A stretch of 64,000 bases of DNA from contig NZ_CP032099.1 in NCBI RefSeq assembly GCF_003544835.1, positions 1,612,001 to 1,676,000 on the forward strand, read 5' to 3'. Made by a program: the position numbers and the translations under genes. The notes beneath the pieces are model-generated. The model was given only the letters and a program-made list of their open reading frames with translations, did no database searches and was not told the origin of the DNA. Within the stretch, counting starts at the first letter, position 1. Each line of letters opens with the position of its first letter. This document shows, one piece after another, positions 46,245-57,825 of the stretch. This stretch comes from Aliarcobacter skirrowii CCUG 10374. GTDB taxonomy: Bacteria > Campylobacterota > Campylobacteria > Campylobacterales > Arcobacteraceae.

Positions 46245-46675
46245 TTAAACTTTTTATTATTTGGATTATTTTTAAAAACATCAAAAGAGTTCTTCTTTGA
46301 TTCTTTACTCTCTTTTTCTATAGTTGCACATAAATTTAAAACTAAAATATTTTCATCTACAATTACTTGAAATATCGATTCAAATGGAACTTTTAGCACA
46401 CTTCCAAAATTATCTTGCCCAAATCCAGCTTCAAAAAATAAATCATTTTCATTTGTATGTGCTGATTCAAAAGTATAACCAGCCAGTGAAAATAGTGAGT
46501 ATTCATTTAGATTTTTTGATATCTCTTCTGGTAATTTTGGATCAAAACTAATATTTTTAATATTTGCAACTATTCCAAAATGTATCTGTTCTTCAAGTAA
46601 AAACTCTATAGACTCTTTTACATTTTTTGAAGATATATCTATATATTTTTGATTTCTTAATATATTTTTTAACAT
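46241..46675 (-). CDS. Small unrecognised protein, SspB-like by inspection
   Basis: A 144-residue soluble protein that I cannot assign firmly. The middle (about 30-112) resembles the ClpX adaptor SspB: EEQIHFGIVANIKNISFDPK, then LFFEAGFGQDNFGSVLKVPF and IFQVIVDENILVLNL, echoing the SspB pattern of strands with FSARFGG and IYVPVSAVLAIYARE. The end is charged and unstructured (from about 115), also as in SspB, whose tail docks ClpX. The gene starts directly after the second dynamin-like gene. Alternatives are an unrelated small beta-rich protein. Confidence 0.7.
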   Translation of the reverse strand: MLKNILRNQKYIDISSKNVKESIEFLLEEQIHFGIVANIKNISFDPKLPEEISKNLNEYSLFSLAGYTFESAHTNENDLFFEAGFGQDNFGSVLKVPFESIFQVIVDENILVLNLCATIEKESKESKKNSFDVFKNNPNNKKFN

Positions 46676-48691
46676 TTAAATCTCACTTTTTATCTTTTCT
46701 AAGTCTTTAATTTTTTCTAAATATTGATTCTTTCTATTTTTTACAAACTCTATTCTATCTTGATTTATCTCTAAATATTGCTCTTTAGAGTATTTTATAA
46801 TTTTAAATAGGTAATTTCTTTTTGATGTCAAAAAATCCTCAATTTTTTCAAATGCAAAGTTTGCTTTTAATTTTGCAACTATCTCATCTTCTCTTGGATG
46901 AGAGATTGAAAATCTAGTTGGCTCTTTTTTATATAACTCTTCACTTTCAATAATTTGTTGCTCAAAGTGTGCAATAGTTGCTTGTGTTGTTTGAATATAT
47001 GAATAAGATAAAGCTCCATTAAAATATGCAAATTTCTTTCTTAAAGCTGAAATATTCTCTAATATTGCTTTATGGTACTCTCTTAAAACATTTTCATAAA
47101 CTTTTGCTGCAAAGTGTCTTGTATTTGAAAACTCAGCATCAGATGCAATCTCTCTATTCTTTCTTATAAGTTCATAAGGCTCTTGCCAATTTACAACATC
47201 ATTTCTAATCATTCTATAAACATCTCTAAATGCCTCATCGCTATCTAGTTCAACATTTTTAAGGAGTTTAATTGAACGCTTAAACATCTTATCTATTGTT
47301 TGATCATCATAAAAAAGAGCTTTATAAACTGCATCTGAATCAATCCAGTAAGTTTCATATTCAACTTTTTCTATCTTTTCACCAAAGAAATTTTTAGACT
47401 CATCAAATCTAAAAGCTTTCTTTGTTTTGATATTTTTAAATGTTTCATGAGCTATTTTTTCCATAACTGAAATTAGTGAGTTATATATTGTAAATAGATC
47501 TTTTGAATATTTTGATAATATCTCATCAAAAGCTTTTAAAACTTTCTCTTCTGTGTTAGTTAAAACTTCAACTAAAGCATCATATACTTTTAAAATTGTC
47601 TCATACTCTTTTATTAAAATATCACAAAAACTTCTTAAATCTTTTTTAATTGCAAACTCTTTTGCCTCTTGAGCTTGTGGTCTTATTGAATTATTAATAA
47701 AATCTAAAACCTCTTGAATATTTGACTCTTCAAGAAGTTTTGTATTATCACTTGTATCACTATTTTTTATATTTTTAATGCTGTTTTTATATTCACTTAA
47801 TAAAGAGTCAATTTTGCTCTCATTTGAGTCTTTAAGCTCATTTTTTAAACTATTTATAAAATCTCTATTTTGATCTTCAATTAATATATCTTTATGACTA
47901 GCTCTTCCTTCTAAAGCTTTAATAGCAGATATTGGAACAACTTTTGCAAAATATTTACTAAATTTCTCTTTTACATAGTTTGTTGTTGTCTCAACTTGCT
48001 GTGGAGTTAATTTGTCTTTTTGGTTTAAAACACATAAAGATTTATTTTTAAAATGTTGCATATACTCTTCTAAAACTTGAGCCTCAGATAGCTTTCCAGC
48101 ATTATCAATAAGTGTAAGCCATATAATTCCACCAACATCTTTTAAAACTCTTCTTGTAACATCTGTATCACTTTGAGATTGTGAGTTAAGTCCTGGAGTA
48201 TCAACAAATGAGATATCTTTTAAAATTGGCATTGGAGCATAAAGTGTTAAGTATTTGATATTTTTCATATCATCTTGTCTTTGATCTGTAAAATCAGCAA
48301 TACTCTCAATTGGTGCATACTCTGTTGCTCCTGAGTAGTAAGTTATTTTTAATTTAAACTCATCTCCATAATTTATAAAATTTACTTTTGAAGTAACAGG
48401 TGTAATACCAGTTGGTAAAATATTTCTAGATAAAAGTGCATTTAAAAAAGTCGATTTCCCTGCACTAAATTGTCCAGTAATTGCAACTTCCATAGGATAT
48501 CTAGCACGACGAATCTGTTTATTTAAAATTGTTTTTAATTCACTTGATGGTAAAAACTTCTCATCTAAAAGTTTATCTATCGTTTTTTTAATCTCTCCAA
48601 CTAATCCATCTTCATAAACAATCTCTTTATCACTTAGATTTTGGTTATACTCTTCAATAAAATTTTTTAAGATATTTAAATTTGCACTCAT
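46676..48691 (-). CDS. Dynamin-like GTPase, second of a pair
   Basis: A 671-residue bacterial dynamin-like protein. VAITGQFSAGKSTFLNALLS (about 69-88) is the G1 loop, TPVTS the switch I Thr, FVDTPGLNSQSQSDTD the G3 motif and LNQKDKLT the G4 motif. Long helical stretches follow, with no clear membrane segment apart from weak hydrophobic patches. In Campylobacter jejuni the paired proteins Cj0411/Cj0412 join into a heteromeric membrane-tethering complex. Overlap of the start with the preceding gene's stop (TAATG) suggests equal expression. Confidence 0.93.
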   Translation of the reverse strand: MSANLNILKNFIEEYNQNLSDKEIVYEDGLVGEIKKTIDKLLDEKFLPSSELKTILNKQIRRARYPMEVAITGQFSAGKSTFLNALLSRNILPTGITPVTSKVNFINYGDEFKLKITYYSGATEYAPIESIADFTDQRQDDMKNIKYLTLYAPMPILKDISFVDTPGLNSQSQSDTDVTRRVLKDVGGIIWLTLIDNAGKLSEAQVLEEYMQHFKNKSLCVLNQKDKLTPQQVETTTNYVKEKFSKYFAKVVPISAIKALEGRASHKDILIEDQNRDFINSLKNELKDSNESKIDSLLSEYKNSIKNIKNSDTSDNTKLLEESNIQEVLDFINNSIRPQAQEAKEFAIKKDLRSFCDILIKEYETILKVYDALVEVLTNTEEKVLKAFDEILSKYSKDLFTIYNSLISVMEKIAHETFKNIKTKKAFRFDESKNFFGEKIEKVEYETYWIDSDAVYKALFYDDQTIDKMFKRSIKLLKNVELDSDEAFRDVYRMIRNDVVNWQEPYELIRKNREIASDAEFSNTRHFAAKVYENVLREYHKAILENISALRKKFAYFNGALSYSYIQTTQATIAHFEQQIIESEELYKKEPTRFSISHPREDEIVAKLKANFAFEKIEDFLTSKRNYLFKIIKYSKEQYLEINQDRIEFVKNRKNQYLEKIKDLEKIKSEI

Positions 48692-51030
48692 TAATTTAAT
48701 CCTTTAATATCTGTTAATATTGACTCTAGTTTTTTAATATTTTGATGTATTAAGACTGAATTTTTAGCCCTATTTTCGTCATTTTCTTTGAAGTTTTGTA
48801 GCTCTTTTTCCAAAGTTTCTTCATCATTTTTTATCTTCTGTTCATAAGCAATAACTGGAGTATTTAAAGTTTTAAAGAAGTTATCAATTAAAATTTGACT
48901 TAAAGATTTTGCTTTACTTTGAATATCTTTTACAATTGGTTCAAACTCTGATTTTATAATATCTTGTAAAGCTCTTTCTAGTTCATTTAATTTGGACTCT
49001 TTTGAGTTATTTGTCTCTTTTACAATTAAATTTACCAATACTTCATTGCTTGAAGTTAAAAACCCACTTTTAAAATCATCTTGGAAAAATCCTCTAGCAT
49101 CAAAATTATCATTTTTATGTCCTAAAGTAAATCCTAAATCATGATATTTTTGTTCACACTGCTCACCAATTGTTTGAGATTTTTTTATAAATTTGTATCT
49201 ATAATCTCTAATAATATCAATTATTCCATCTTTAATTGCTGTTTGAACAATAGTTCTTACTCTTTGCTCATCTGCTCTTTTTTTATCTTTTTGAAAACTA
49301 TATCTAGCATCATTTATAACTCTTTGTTTTACAACATTTTGAAGCTCAATTAACTCACTTTGCAAAAATGTATCAAGTGACTCTATGTAGTTTTTTGCAT
49401 CGCTTTTATAAAAGTTTATATCCTCTTTTATGCTAAATAAAACTCTTTGTTTTTTCTCTTTATTTTTTTTAAGCTCAGATAGTTCAGCTTCTAATTCATC
49501 TTTTGATTTTCCAAGAAGTTTTAACTCATAATTAAAAAAGCTTATTTGTTTCTCTAATAGTCTTGAAAGTTGAGTTTTTGTTGATTGAATTACCAAATCA
49601 CCTTTTTGTGAATTTGTACCAAAAAGTGATTCATATAAATACTCTTCAATCTCTAAAATTCCAGTATCTTCGATTTTAAATCCAGCTTTTAAAGCCTCAT
49701 CTTCTCTTCCTGTTCTATGAAGAAGTGCCATGTATCCAGAAATTGGAATAAATTTTATACTTTTTAAAATATGGTCAAGTTGTGAATCTTTATTTTGTGC
49801 TTTTAGTTGTCTTTGAATTGAAGTTTTTGTATAGTTTATAACCTCTTCCAAACTCTTTTTAGAAACAGTATCTGCTCGTGTAATTACAACTAATAGTTTA
49901 GAGATATTTTGATATAAAACAGCATCAATTATAAACTCAACATCTTTTAATGTTGCACTTTGCGACACATTCATAAGATGCAACATCATATCGCACTTAC
50001 TTATATACTCTTTTGTAATCTCCTCTCTTTGAATTACAGGGTCATCAAGTCCAGGTGTATCAACTATTTCAATACCATCACTTAAAAACTTTAAATCAGC
50101 ACCTAACTCTACATATTTTACAAGATTACATTTTTTTCCACTATGATCTGCTGATGTGTAAGATTTTAAATCGTTTATATCAACTTCATCAAATCTTGAA
50201 CTATCTTTTATATAATTTTTTAAATCATCTTTAAATACTCTTTTTGTCTCTTCAACAAACTCTCTCATACTCTCTAAATTTTTTGCACTATTTTCAATCT
50301 TTTCCCACTCTTTTTTATCCCAATAAAAAACTTTTGCATTTGGTGTAGGATTATGTTTTACTATAGTTAAATTTGCTGTTTCAGGAACAACCGCACTTCC
50401 TAAAATCTCTTTTCCCATTAAAGCATTTAACATAGTTGATTTTCCAGCATTCATAACACCTGTTATTCCAATAGAAAATTTTTGATTATTTAAATACTCA
50501 TTTATAGTTGCAAGCTCATTTTTTAATTCACTACTTTTTATATACTCTTGTAAATCTCTTATTAAATTCTCAAAATTGGCTTTTAAATCTTTATATGAAA
50601 TTTTTTCAATCTCTTCTTTCGTATCAATCTTTTCAATATTTAAATTTAACTCTTTATAATCAAATAGTGAAGTAAGTTTTGTATAACTCTCTTGGTTTAT
50701 TATATGTTGATCTTTTAAGTATGAAAGTGAGTTATGAATAGTATCTAAGCTATTTTTTGTACTATTTTTTGCAATATTATCAACAATTTCATATTGAATA
50801 TGATTTAACTCACTTAAACTTGTTGGAGGTTTTATATCTAGCTGTCTACATAAATCTTTAAATGATTCTAAGTTTATAAACTTATTGTAGTTTTTTCGAT
50901 TTGCACAAATTATAAGTGCAAAAATTGTTAAATGATTATCATCTAAATTATCTCTTAAAGGCTCTAAATCTAAACTCTTTTCAAATATTAATCCATGATA
51001 AAGTAAAAAATAGTCACTTGCTAAACTCAT
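48691..51030 (-). CDS. Dynamin-like GTPase, first of a pair
   Basis: A 779-residue dynamin-like protein. The first 180 residues are a helical domain not seen in the partner. IGITGVMNAGKSTMLNALMG (about 187-206) is G1, GSAVVPETANLTIVKHN holds the switch Thr, EIVDTPGLDDPVIQREE the G3 motif and VITRADTVSKK a G4 motif with Arg in place of Lys (TRAD). A long coiled-coil-like region covers residues 500-779. The ATG has AGGAGAGAAG just upstream. The frd operon precedes it, as in C. jejuni. Confidence 0.93.
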   Translation of the reverse strand: MSLASDYFLLYHGLIFEKSLDLEPLRDNLDDNHLTIFALIICANRKNYNKFINLESFKDLCRQLDIKPPTSLSELNHIQYEIVDNIAKNSTKNSLDTIHNSLSYLKDQHIINQESYTKLTSLFDYKELNLNIEKIDTKEEIEKISYKDLKANFENLIRDLQEYIKSSELKNELATINEYLNNQKFSIGITGVMNAGKSTMLNALMGKEILGSAVVPETANLTIVKHNPTPNAKVFYWDKKEWEKIENSAKNLESMREFVEETKRVFKDDLKNYIKDSSRFDEVDINDLKSYTSADHSGKKCNLVKYVELGADLKFLSDGIEIVDTPGLDDPVIQREEITKEYISKCDMMLHLMNVSQSATLKDVEFIIDAVLYQNISKLLVVITRADTVSKKSLEEVINYTKTSIQRQLKAQNKDSQLDHILKSIKFIPISGYMALLHRTGREDEALKAGFKIEDTGILEIEEYLYESLFGTNSQKGDLVIQSTKTQLSRLLEKQISFFNYELKLLGKSKDELEAELSELKKNKEKKQRVLFSIKEDINFYKSDAKNYIESLDTFLQSELIELQNVVKQRVINDARYSFQKDKKRADEQRVRTIVQTAIKDGIIDIIRDYRYKFIKKSQTIGEQCEQKYHDLGFTLGHKNDNFDARGFFQDDFKSGFLTSSNEVLVNLIVKETNNSKESKLNELERALQDIIKSEFEPIVKDIQSKAKSLSQILIDNFFKTLNTPVIAYEQKIKNDEETLEKELQNFKENDENRAKNSVLIHQNIKKLESILTDIKGLN

Positions 51031-51047
51031 CTTCTCTCCTAAAATAA

Positions 51048-51124
51048 AAAAAGTTAAATACCATTTAAATATGATATTTAACTTTTTCTATTATTTAGAT
51101 TTATGAGAGTAAAACTCTCATAAA
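51048..51124 (-). terminator. Hairpins after frdB, probable terminator
   Basis: Two stems lie between frdB and the first dynamin gene. TTTATGAGAGT/ACTCTCATAAA (51100-51124) comes first on the minus strand and has no T run. AAAAAGTTAAATA/TATTTAACTTTTT (51048-51087) follows and its arm runs into TTTTTTTATTTT, the form of an intrinsic terminator. Together they probably end the frdCAB transcript. Confidence 0.65.
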
Positions 51125-51127
51125 TTT

Positions 51128-51859
51128 TTATCTTAGTGCTACTAATTTTCTTCTTAAGTAAGCAATTTTATTTTGTAGTGGTAAATGTTTTGGACAGTGG
51201 TCTTCACAAGCCATTAATGACATACAACCAAATACTCCATCATCATCTCCAACTAACTCATAGAAATCTTCCGCAGTTCTATTATCATGTGGATCTATAT
51301 CAAATCTTGCAATTCTATTTAATCCAACTGGTCCAACAAAGTTTGGTCTCATTAGCATTGTTCCACAAGAAGCAACACAAATACCACACTCAATACATCT
51401 ATCAAGTTCAAATGTATCGTTTGCTAGTTTTGGATCAACTCTTTGCTCCATTTTTGAGATATCAACCTCTTCATTTGAGTGAATCCAAGATTCAACTCTT
51501 TTGCTCATAGCATCCATCCATTTACCTGTGTTTACTGATAAATCTTTGATTAGTTCAAATGCAGGCATAGGCATTAATTGTAATTTTCCAGTTGGATAGT
51601 TTGCAATTAGTGTTCTACAAGCAAGTGCAGGTTTTCCATTTACCATCATTCCACAGCTTCCACAAATTCCAGCTCTACATACGAAGTCAAAAGATAAATC
51701 AGCATCATAATTTTCTCTAATTAAGTTTAATGCAATAAAAAGAGTCATACCTGGAGTCTCTTCTAATTTAAACTCTACAAAGTGAGGTTTTGAAACCTTA
51801 CTTCTAGGATTATATTTAAGAACTGAAATTGTAATTTCTCTACCTTTTTGTGCGCTCAT
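51128..51859 (-). CDS. frdB: Fumarate reductase iron-sulfur subunit
   Basis: FrdB carries electrons from the cytochrome b subunit to FrdA. The 243-residue protein has the 2Fe-2S Cys 61, 66, 69 and 81 ([16 protein letters not shown]). [13 protein letters not shown] (Cys155, 158, 161, 165) and [17 protein letters not shown] (Cys212, 218, 222) supply the 4Fe-4S and 3Fe-4S clusters in the order known from E. coli and Wolinella. It is 1 base from frdA and ends the operon. Confidence 0.97.
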   Translation of the reverse strand: MSAQKGREITISVLKYNPRSKVSKPHFVEFKLEETPGMTLFIALNLIRENYDADLSFDFVCRAGICGSCGMMVNGKPALACRTLIANYPTGKLQLMPMPAFELIKDLSVNTGKWMDAMSKRVESWIHSNEEVDISKMEQRVDPKLANDTFELDRCIECGICVASCGTMLMRPNFVGPVGLNRIARFDIDPHDNRTAEDFYELVGDDDGVFGCMSLMACEDHCPKHLPLQNKIAYLRRKLVALR

Positions 51860-53844
51860 TATTTATCTCCTGCTCTTTCGTTTTTCTCTTTGTAGTTCAT
51901 TGGTAAATTAAATGGCATTAATGCATCTTGAATTTCATGTCTATCTTTACCTTCATTTTGCATTTTTTCTGTAATCTCATCAACTTGAGCTTGTCTAACT
52001 GCTGATTGTTCATGCTCAATAATCATACCCTTCGCACCATAACCTCTAAACGCTGGTGGCATCTCCATTTTCATAATATCAAGTGGCTCATAAGATATAG
52101 TTGGTTCCATATCATTTTTATTTGGCCAAGATGTTAAAGTTCTATTTAACCAGTTTTTATCATCTCTCATTAAATAATCTTCTCTATAGTGAGCACCTCT
52201 TGATTCAGTTCTATCTCTTGCACCTTTAGCAACACAAAGTGCAACTTTTAACATTTTTGGAACTCTATATGCCTCTTCAAGTTCTGGATTTCCAGCTTTT
52301 TCTTTTGATTTAACTGTGATTTGTTTAGTTTTAGCTAAAAGTTCTTTTAACTCTTCAACAGCCTCTTTTAGTGGTTCACCACTTCTAAAGATACCAACTT
52401 TCTCATCCATTAACTCTTTCATTCTATTTTTAATTTTGAAGATATCTTCATTTCCATTGTAAGATAAAATCTCATCAATATATGCTTCTTGCTCATCAAC
52501 AAATTTTTGAACAACAGAAGTTGGAATTGTTACATCATTTTCTAAACAGAAATCTGCAAAATAGTTTCCAATAATCATACCAGCAACAACTGTTTCAGAA
52601 ACTGAGTTTCCTCCAAGTCTGTTAAATCCGTGCATATCCCAACAAGCAGCTTCTCCACAAGCAAATAGACCTTTTAGGTTTTGTGACTCACCAGTTGGTT
52701 TTGTTCTAATTCCACCCATTGAGTAGTGTTGCATTGGAAGAACTGGTGCCCAACCTTTTGGACCCTCATCAGCTGGATCAATACCGTTGAAAATTTGACA
52801 AATTTCTTGAACGTCTCTTAAGTTTTTCTCAATATGCTCTCTTCCTAAAATAGAGATATCTAACCATACGTGGTATCCATAAGGAGAAGGAACACCTTTA
52901 CCATTTCTAATATGTTCAATCATTCTTCTTGAAACAACATCTCTTGATGCTAATTCTTTCTTCTCAGGCTCATAATCTGGCATAAATCTGTGACCATCAA
53001 CATCTCTTAGAATTCCACCATCTCCTCTACAACCTTCTGTTAATAAAATTCCAGATGGAACGATTGGTGTTGGGTGAAATTGTACAGCTTCCATATTTCC
53101 TAATGTTGCAATTCCAGTCTCTAAAGCAATAGCAGCACCTGTACCTTCACAAATTACAGCATTTGTAGTTTGTTTAAATACTCTTCCATATCCACCTGTT
53201 GCAATACAAGTTCCTTTTGCAACATAAGCTTCTAATTCACCTGTAATTAAATCTCTAACAACTGCTCCATAACACCTTCCATCTTCATGAATTAAGCTAA
53301 TTGCTTCTTTTCTATCTCTAATATCAACATTATGTTTTAAAGCTTCATTTGCAACACCAAATAACATTGTATGACCTGTTGCATCAGCTGTGTAACATGT
53401 TCTCCATTTTTTAGTACCACCAAAATCTCTTGAAGTGATAAGTCCGTGTCTATCTTCATCTTCTGTTATAGTTGTTTTTTTAGCATTAATAACAGCTTCT
53501 CTAGTACCTTTTTCAACTCTTGACCAAGGAACCCCCCAAGCTGCTAACTCTCTAATAGCTTTTGGTGCAGTGTGTACGAACATTCTAGCAACATCTTGAT
53601 CACATCCCCAGTCACTACCTTTTACAGTATCTGCAAAGTGTAAATCTTCATTATCACCATCACTCATTTTAGAGTTTCCTAAAGATGCTTGCATACCACC
53701 TTGAGCAGCAGCACTATGAGATCTTTTAACTGGAACTAAAGATAATACAATAGTACTTAAACCTTTTTTTTGTGTAGCAACAGCAGCTCTAAGACCTGCA
53801 AGTCCTCCACCAATTACTAATGCATCACAGTAATTAATTTTCAT
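51859..53844 (-). CDS. frdA: Fumarate reductase flavoprotein subunit
   Basis: The catalytic subunit reduces fumarate to succinate. The 661 residues begin with a dinucleotide-binding stretch ([20 protein letters not shown]). His43 in [18 protein letters not shown] is the residue that binds FAD covalently; its number equals that in the Wolinella enzyme. The active-site region includes [20 protein letters not shown] and [10 protein letters not shown], and [17 protein letters not shown] follows. The length matches Wolinella FrdA (656). Confidence 0.98.
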   Translation of the reverse strand: MKINYCDALVIGGGLAGLRAAVATQKKGLSTIVLSLVPVKRSHSAAAQGGMQASLGNSKMSDGDNEDLHFADTVKGSDWGCDQDVARMFVHTAPKAIRELAAWGVPWSRVEKGTREAVINAKKTTITEDEDRHGLITSRDFGGTKKWRTCYTADATGHTMLFGVANEALKHNVDIRDRKEAISLIHEDGRCYGAVVRDLITGELEAYVAKGTCIATGGYGRVFKQTTNAVICEGTGAAIALETGIATLGNMEAVQFHPTPIVPSGILLTEGCRGDGGILRDVDGHRFMPDYEPEKKELASRDVVSRRMIEHIRNGKGVPSPYGYHVWLDISILGREHIEKNLRDVQEICQIFNGIDPADEGPKGWAPVLPMQHYSMGGIRTKPTGESQNLKGLFACGEAACWDMHGFNRLGGNSVSETVVAGMIIGNYFADFCLENDVTIPTSVVQKFVDEQEAYIDEILSYNGNEDIFKIKNRMKELMDEKVGIFRSGEPLKEAVEELKELLAKTKQITVKSKEKAGNPELEEAYRVPKMLKVALCVAKGARDRTESRGAHYREDYLMRDDKNWLNRTLTSWPNKNDMEPTISYEPLDIMKMEMPPAFRGYGAKGMIIEHEQSAVRQAQVDEITEKMQNEGKDRHEIQDALMPFNLPMNYKEKNERAGDK

Positions 53845-54644
53845 TATGCGATTCCTCCAACACTTTTAGTTTTCATTTCATAATTCATAATCTTAGCAGA
53901 TGGCTGGAATGAATCTCTTGGAATATTATTTTTAGAGTTTTCATAACCTATTTTCATATAAGCTGCTAATGAAGCAAATCCTAAAACTAAGAAAAACACT
54001 GTTAAAGCCCATTTAACTTTTTTAAGTGCTTTTCTAGTAGCTTTTGGATTTTCACCATCAAACCATCCCCATTTTACACAAAGTCTATATAGACCAATTG
54101 TTCCGTGGAATTCAACTGCTAATAGTAAAAGAATATATAGTGGCCACATATACTCATCCCAAACTCTAGCACTACTTTCATATGGTCCAATCTGATCTGG
54201 ATGAGTCATAATTACATATAAATGAACTGAACCCAAAAAGAACATTGCAAAACCTGTAAATGCTTGCGTAAACCAAAGTTTTGTATCATCATGACCCATA
54301 CTTTTTGAATGAGCTTTAATTACTTGATACTGTTTAAAATTCCCTGGTAATTTTCTCATACCTAAAGCTGCATGAACTATAAAAATAATAAAAATAATTA
54401 AAGCAGCAATAGATACTAAAAGTGGATTTCCACCTTCAAATATAAAGCTACCCTCCAATAATTTAGTAACTTGGTACATAAAATCATTTGACACTAAAAT
54501 TGATGCAACAAGTAACATATGTGCCCACATAAATAGAGCTAAAAATCCACCTGTAAAACTTTGAATAAAATCAAGTTTTGCAGGAAGTCTGCTCTTTTTA
54601 CCCTCTGTTGTTTTTCCTAAATAACCCTCTACTAGGTCACTCAT
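53844..54644 (-). CDS. frdC: Fumarate reductase dihaem cytochrome b subunit
   Basis: FrdC is the five-helix membrane anchor that accepts electrons from menaquinol. The 266-residue protein has the four haem-ligand candidates His42, His91, His141 and His180, each two residues lower than in Wolinella succinogenes FrdC (44, 93, 143, 182). Glu178 in [10 protein letters not shown] matches Wolinella Glu180 of the proposed E-pathway for protons. It leads frdCAB. The opposite order to the E. coli frdABCD operon marks the Campylobacterota type. Confidence 0.97.
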   Translation of the reverse strand: MSDLVEGYLGKTTEGKKSRLPAKLDFIQSFTGGFLALFMWAHMLLVASILVSNDFMYQVTKLLEGSFIFEGGNPLLVSIAALIIFIIFIVHAALGMRKLPGNFKQYQVIKAHSKSMGHDDTKLWFTQAFTGFAMFFLGSVHLYVIMTHPDQIGPYESSARVWDEYMWPLYILLLLAVEFHGTIGLYRLCVKWGWFDGENPKATRKALKKVKWALTVFFLVLGFASLAAYMKIGYENSKNNIPRDSFQPSAKIMNYEMKTKSVGGIA

Positions 54645-54760
54645 ATCCTATCCTTTCTTCAAGATTTAATTTTTACATAAAATAATATCCAAATATAGAT
54701 TTAATATATATCAAGTAAATGTTATTTTATCGGTTTTATCTGTAAGATTGTAGAAAAGTT

Positions 54761-54787
54761 ACATTTAGCCTATTAAAGGCTAAATGT
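54761..54787 (-). terminator. Probable terminator of the nuo operon
   Basis: ACATTTAGCCT (54761-54771) and AGGCTAAATGT (54777-54787) pair perfectly over 11 bases with a 5-base loop. The hairpin lies 30 bases after the nuoN stop; the following T run on the minus strand is weak (AACTTTTC). Confidence 0.6.
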
Positions 54788-54816
54788 TTATTTAATAAGT
54801 GTGTAAAAATTATACT

Positions 54817-56340
54817 CTATTTTAAAAAAAGAGATTGTACTGCTACTTGTGCAAAATTAATTAATGTATCAATATTTAATACAGGTATAAAGAATACAAT
54901 AGCAGATCCAATTCCTCCAATCAGCGTTAAAATAGCTACAAAAAGTGTTGCATAAGTTGAAACTCTACTATCATCAAACTCTTCACCTTTGCACTCACTA
55001 TTTGCAGGATAAAAATACATAACTGCAATTAATCTTAAGTAGTAGTACATAGATATAATTGTTGCAACTATTGCTAAAACAGCAATAGCAATATATCCAG
55101 CTTTAATTGTTTCAGTAAATACATAAATTTTTCCTATAAAACCAATAGTTCCTGGAATTCCAGCAAGTGATAAAAGAAATATTGTCATCATTGCTGCTAA
55201 AAATGGTCTTTGTTTTGCTAAACCTTTAAAATCATCATAAGTAACTTTTGTATTTGTATCAGAAATTATATGAGATGCTAAACCAAAAGTTCCAAGAGCT
55301 GATAATAAATAAGCAATTAGATAAAACATTATTGAATAAGCAGCATCAATATTTATAATTCTATCATCGGCATATGTTAATGCTAAAAATGCTAGTAGTA
55401 AATATCCTGTATGAACAATTGATGAAGCTGCTAACATTCTTTTTACTATTTGTTGAGTGATTGCTAACCATGTTCCAAAAACTAAAGTCAATATAATAAT
55501 TACTTGTAATATTCCATCCCAAAAATCAACTATTGGAGATATATACTCTAACATTATTCTTAAAAAGAATGAGAAAATTGCAATTTTAAATGTTGATGCC
55601 ATATATGCTGTAATAACTATTGGAGCACCTCTATAGATATCAAGTACCCATGATTGGAATGGAAATGCAGCAATTTTAAATAAAAATGTAAATAAAATTA
55701 GTGTTAATCCTATATAAACTAATGGTAAAGTTTGACTATTTGGATTTATAACATAACTGTATATATCAGCTAAATTTGTACTTACAACTGCTCCATAAAC
55801 TAATACAGTTCCAAGAAGATAGAATGCTCCAATAAAAGCACCTAAAACTAAATATTTAAAAATTGCTTCAACTCTTTTAGAGTCATCTCTATTGTATCCA
55901 ACCATAATATAAACACTAAATGATGCAATTTCTAATGCAATAAATGCAGTTATTAGTTCATTTGCTTGTGCTAAAACCATCATTCCAAATAGAGCAAATA
56001 ATAAAATACTAAAAAACTCACCTTTAAAATATTTTCTATTTTGAATATAGTGTTCACCAATTAAAATTGTAAGAAGTGTTCCTAAAATTAGAAGAATATT
56101 AAAGAAGTTTGAAAAAGTATCAAATGTTAATACATTATTCAAAAATCCTTCATATGGTTGAACTGAATATAGTGTATTTACATTAAAAAGTGTAAATACC
56201 AAAGCAACAACTAAAAAAAGTGATGATACAAATATATGGCTCTTTATAGTAATGTTATCATACATACTCATAAAAAGTAGTGTAATAGCTCCAAACAATA
56301 CCAACAAAGTTGGCATTAAATATATAAATTCACTCATCAT
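54817..56340 (-). CDS. nuoN: NADH-quinone oxidoreductase subunit N
   Basis: An antiporter-like membrane subunit of complex I, 507 residues with about 14 membrane helices. [20 protein letters not shown] and [20 protein letters not shown] with the conserved Lys, [19 protein letters not shown] and [14 protein letters not shown] are family markers. [20 protein letters not shown] holds the second Lys on the discontinuous helix. The start is one of two adjacent ATG codons that overlap the nuoM stop by 4 bases. Last gene of the operon. Confidence 0.97.
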   Translation of the reverse strand: MMSEFIYLMPTLLVLFGAITLLFMSMYDNITIKSHIFVSSLFLVVALVFTLFNVNTLYSVQPYEGFLNNVLTFDTFSNFFNILLILGTLLTILIGEHYIQNRKYFKGEFFSILLFALFGMMVLAQANELITAFIALEIASFSVYIMVGYNRDDSKRVEAIFKYLVLGAFIGAFYLLGTVLVYGAVVSTNLADIYSYVINPNSQTLPLVYIGLTLILFTFLFKIAAFPFQSWVLDIYRGAPIVITAYMASTFKIAIFSFFLRIMLEYISPIVDFWDGILQVIIILTLVFGTWLAITQQIVKRMLAASSIVHTGYLLLAFLALTYADDRIINIDAAYSIMFYLIAYLLSALGTFGLASHIISDTNTKVTYDDFKGLAKQRPFLAAMMTIFLLSLAGIPGTIGFIGKIYVFTETIKAGYIAIAVLAIVATIISMYYYLRLIAVMYFYPANSECKGEEFDDSRVSTYATLFVAILTLIGGIGSAIVFFIPVLNIDTLINFAQVAVQSLFLK

Positions 56341-57824
56341 TTTGTTGCTCCAATTTGTAAAATATCTTGTAAATAGTGAGTAACTGTTGGTTCAAATTTA
56401 TCAATAAAAATCTCTGGATAAACACCCATTATAAACACTAAAATAACCCATGGAATTAATCCAACAATCTCTTTTATTTTTAAATCTCTCATTTTAAGTT
56501 CTGCTGAACCTTCAGGTCTATCTTGCAATATTGCTCTTTGAAACATCCACAACATATATGAAGCTCCAATAATTACAGATAGTGCTGCAACTGCTCCTAA
56601 ATAAGGATTAAAATTAAATACTCCAAAAATAATTAAAAGTTCAGATACAAATCCATTTGTTCCAGGTAATCCAACATTTGCAAAAAGCATAATTGCAAAA
56701 ATAAATGTAAATATTGGTGCTTTTTTTGCAATTCCACCTAAATCTTTAATTGTTTTAAATCCAGTTTGCTCTTGCATTAAACCAACAAGTAAAAATAGTG
56801 CTCCAGTTGCAATTGCGTGAGCAATTACTAAATATAGTGCTCCATTAATACCATAACTATTTAGTGAAAATATACCAGCAGCAATAAAACTTAAGTGAGA
56901 AGCTGAAGAGTATGCAAACATTCTTTTAATATCGTCTTGCATAAGAGCTGCAACTCCAAAATATACTAAACCAAATAGACCAAGAATTACAAACCAAGTA
57001 GCATATTCAACATAAATATCTGGGAAAATTGGAATTAAGAATCTAACAATTGCATAAACTCCTAGTTTTGCCATTATTGATGATAGTAAAAAAACAGCAC
57101 CTGTTGGAGCATTTTTATATGTCTCCATAATCCAAGTGTGTAGTGGAAAAAGTGGAACTTTAATAGCAAATGCTGCTAGGAATGCCAAAAATAACCAAAC
57201 TCTAGTTGATCTATCAAGCTCTGTTACCATCATTAAATTATCATAAGCAAATGACCAAACTCCAAACTCATTAAAGTAAGCAACTCCAAGATATAAAATA
57301 CCTACAAGCATTAAAAGTGATCCAGCCATTGTATAAACTGTTACTTTAATTGTTGTAAATACTTTATCTCCAAATCCATATTGACCAATCATTAAAAATA
57401 CTGGTAGAAGCATAATTTCCCAGAAGAAATAAAATAGTATTAAATCAAGTGATAATAAAGCTCCTGTAACTCCTGTTTGAACTAAAAGCATATTTATCCA
57501 ATAACCTTTAGTTTTACCTTCCCATAAAAGAAGATATGATGTTGGAATTAAAATTGCAATCATCATAAGAATTGTTAAAGAGAAACCATCTAATCCAATA
57601 TAGTAATTAATACCATAAGTTTCTATCCAAGATACATTTGTAACAAACTGCATACCAGCACTTGGCTCAAACTCTATATAGATTTTTAATACAAGTGCTA
57701 AAATAACAGTTGTTGTTAAAAATGCTATATTTCTAATTGTATTTACATCTTTTGTAGTAATCATTAATCCAATTGCTACAACAGCTGGTAAAAATATAAT
57801 AAATGAAAGAATATCTGCACTCAT
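56337..57824 (-). CDS. nuoM: NADH-quinone oxidoreductase subunit M
   Basis: A proton-pumping membrane subunit of complex I, 495 residues. [18 protein letters not shown] holds the first helix Glu, [20 protein letters not shown] the Lys and HTW motif, [20 protein letters not shown] the TM9-10 region, and [16 protein letters not shown] the later helix Glu. The length fits. NuoL is 1 base upstream. Confidence 0.98.
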   Translation of the reverse strand: MSADILSFIIFLPAVVAIGLMITTKDVNTIRNIAFLTTTVILALVLKIYIEFEPSAGMQFVTNVSWIETYGINYYIGLDGFSLTILMMIAILIPTSYLLLWEGKTKGYWINMLLVQTGVTGALLSLDLILFYFFWEIMLLPVFLMIGQYGFGDKVFTTIKVTVYTMAGSLLMLVGILYLGVAYFNEFGVWSFAYDNLMMVTELDRSTRVWLFLAFLAAFAIKVPLFPLHTWIMETYKNAPTGAVFLLSSIMAKLGVYAIVRFLIPIFPDIYVEYATWFVILGLFGLVYFGVAALMQDDIKRMFAYSSASHLSFIAAGIFSLNSYGINGALYLVIAHAIATGALFLLVGLMQEQTGFKTIKDLGGIAKKAPIFTFIFAIMLFANVGLPGTNGFVSELLIIFGVFNFNPYLGAVAALSVIIGASYMLWMFQRAILQDRPEGSAELKMRDLKIKEIVGLIPWVILVFIMGVYPEIFIDKFEPTVTHYLQDILQIGATK

Positions 57825-57825
57825 A

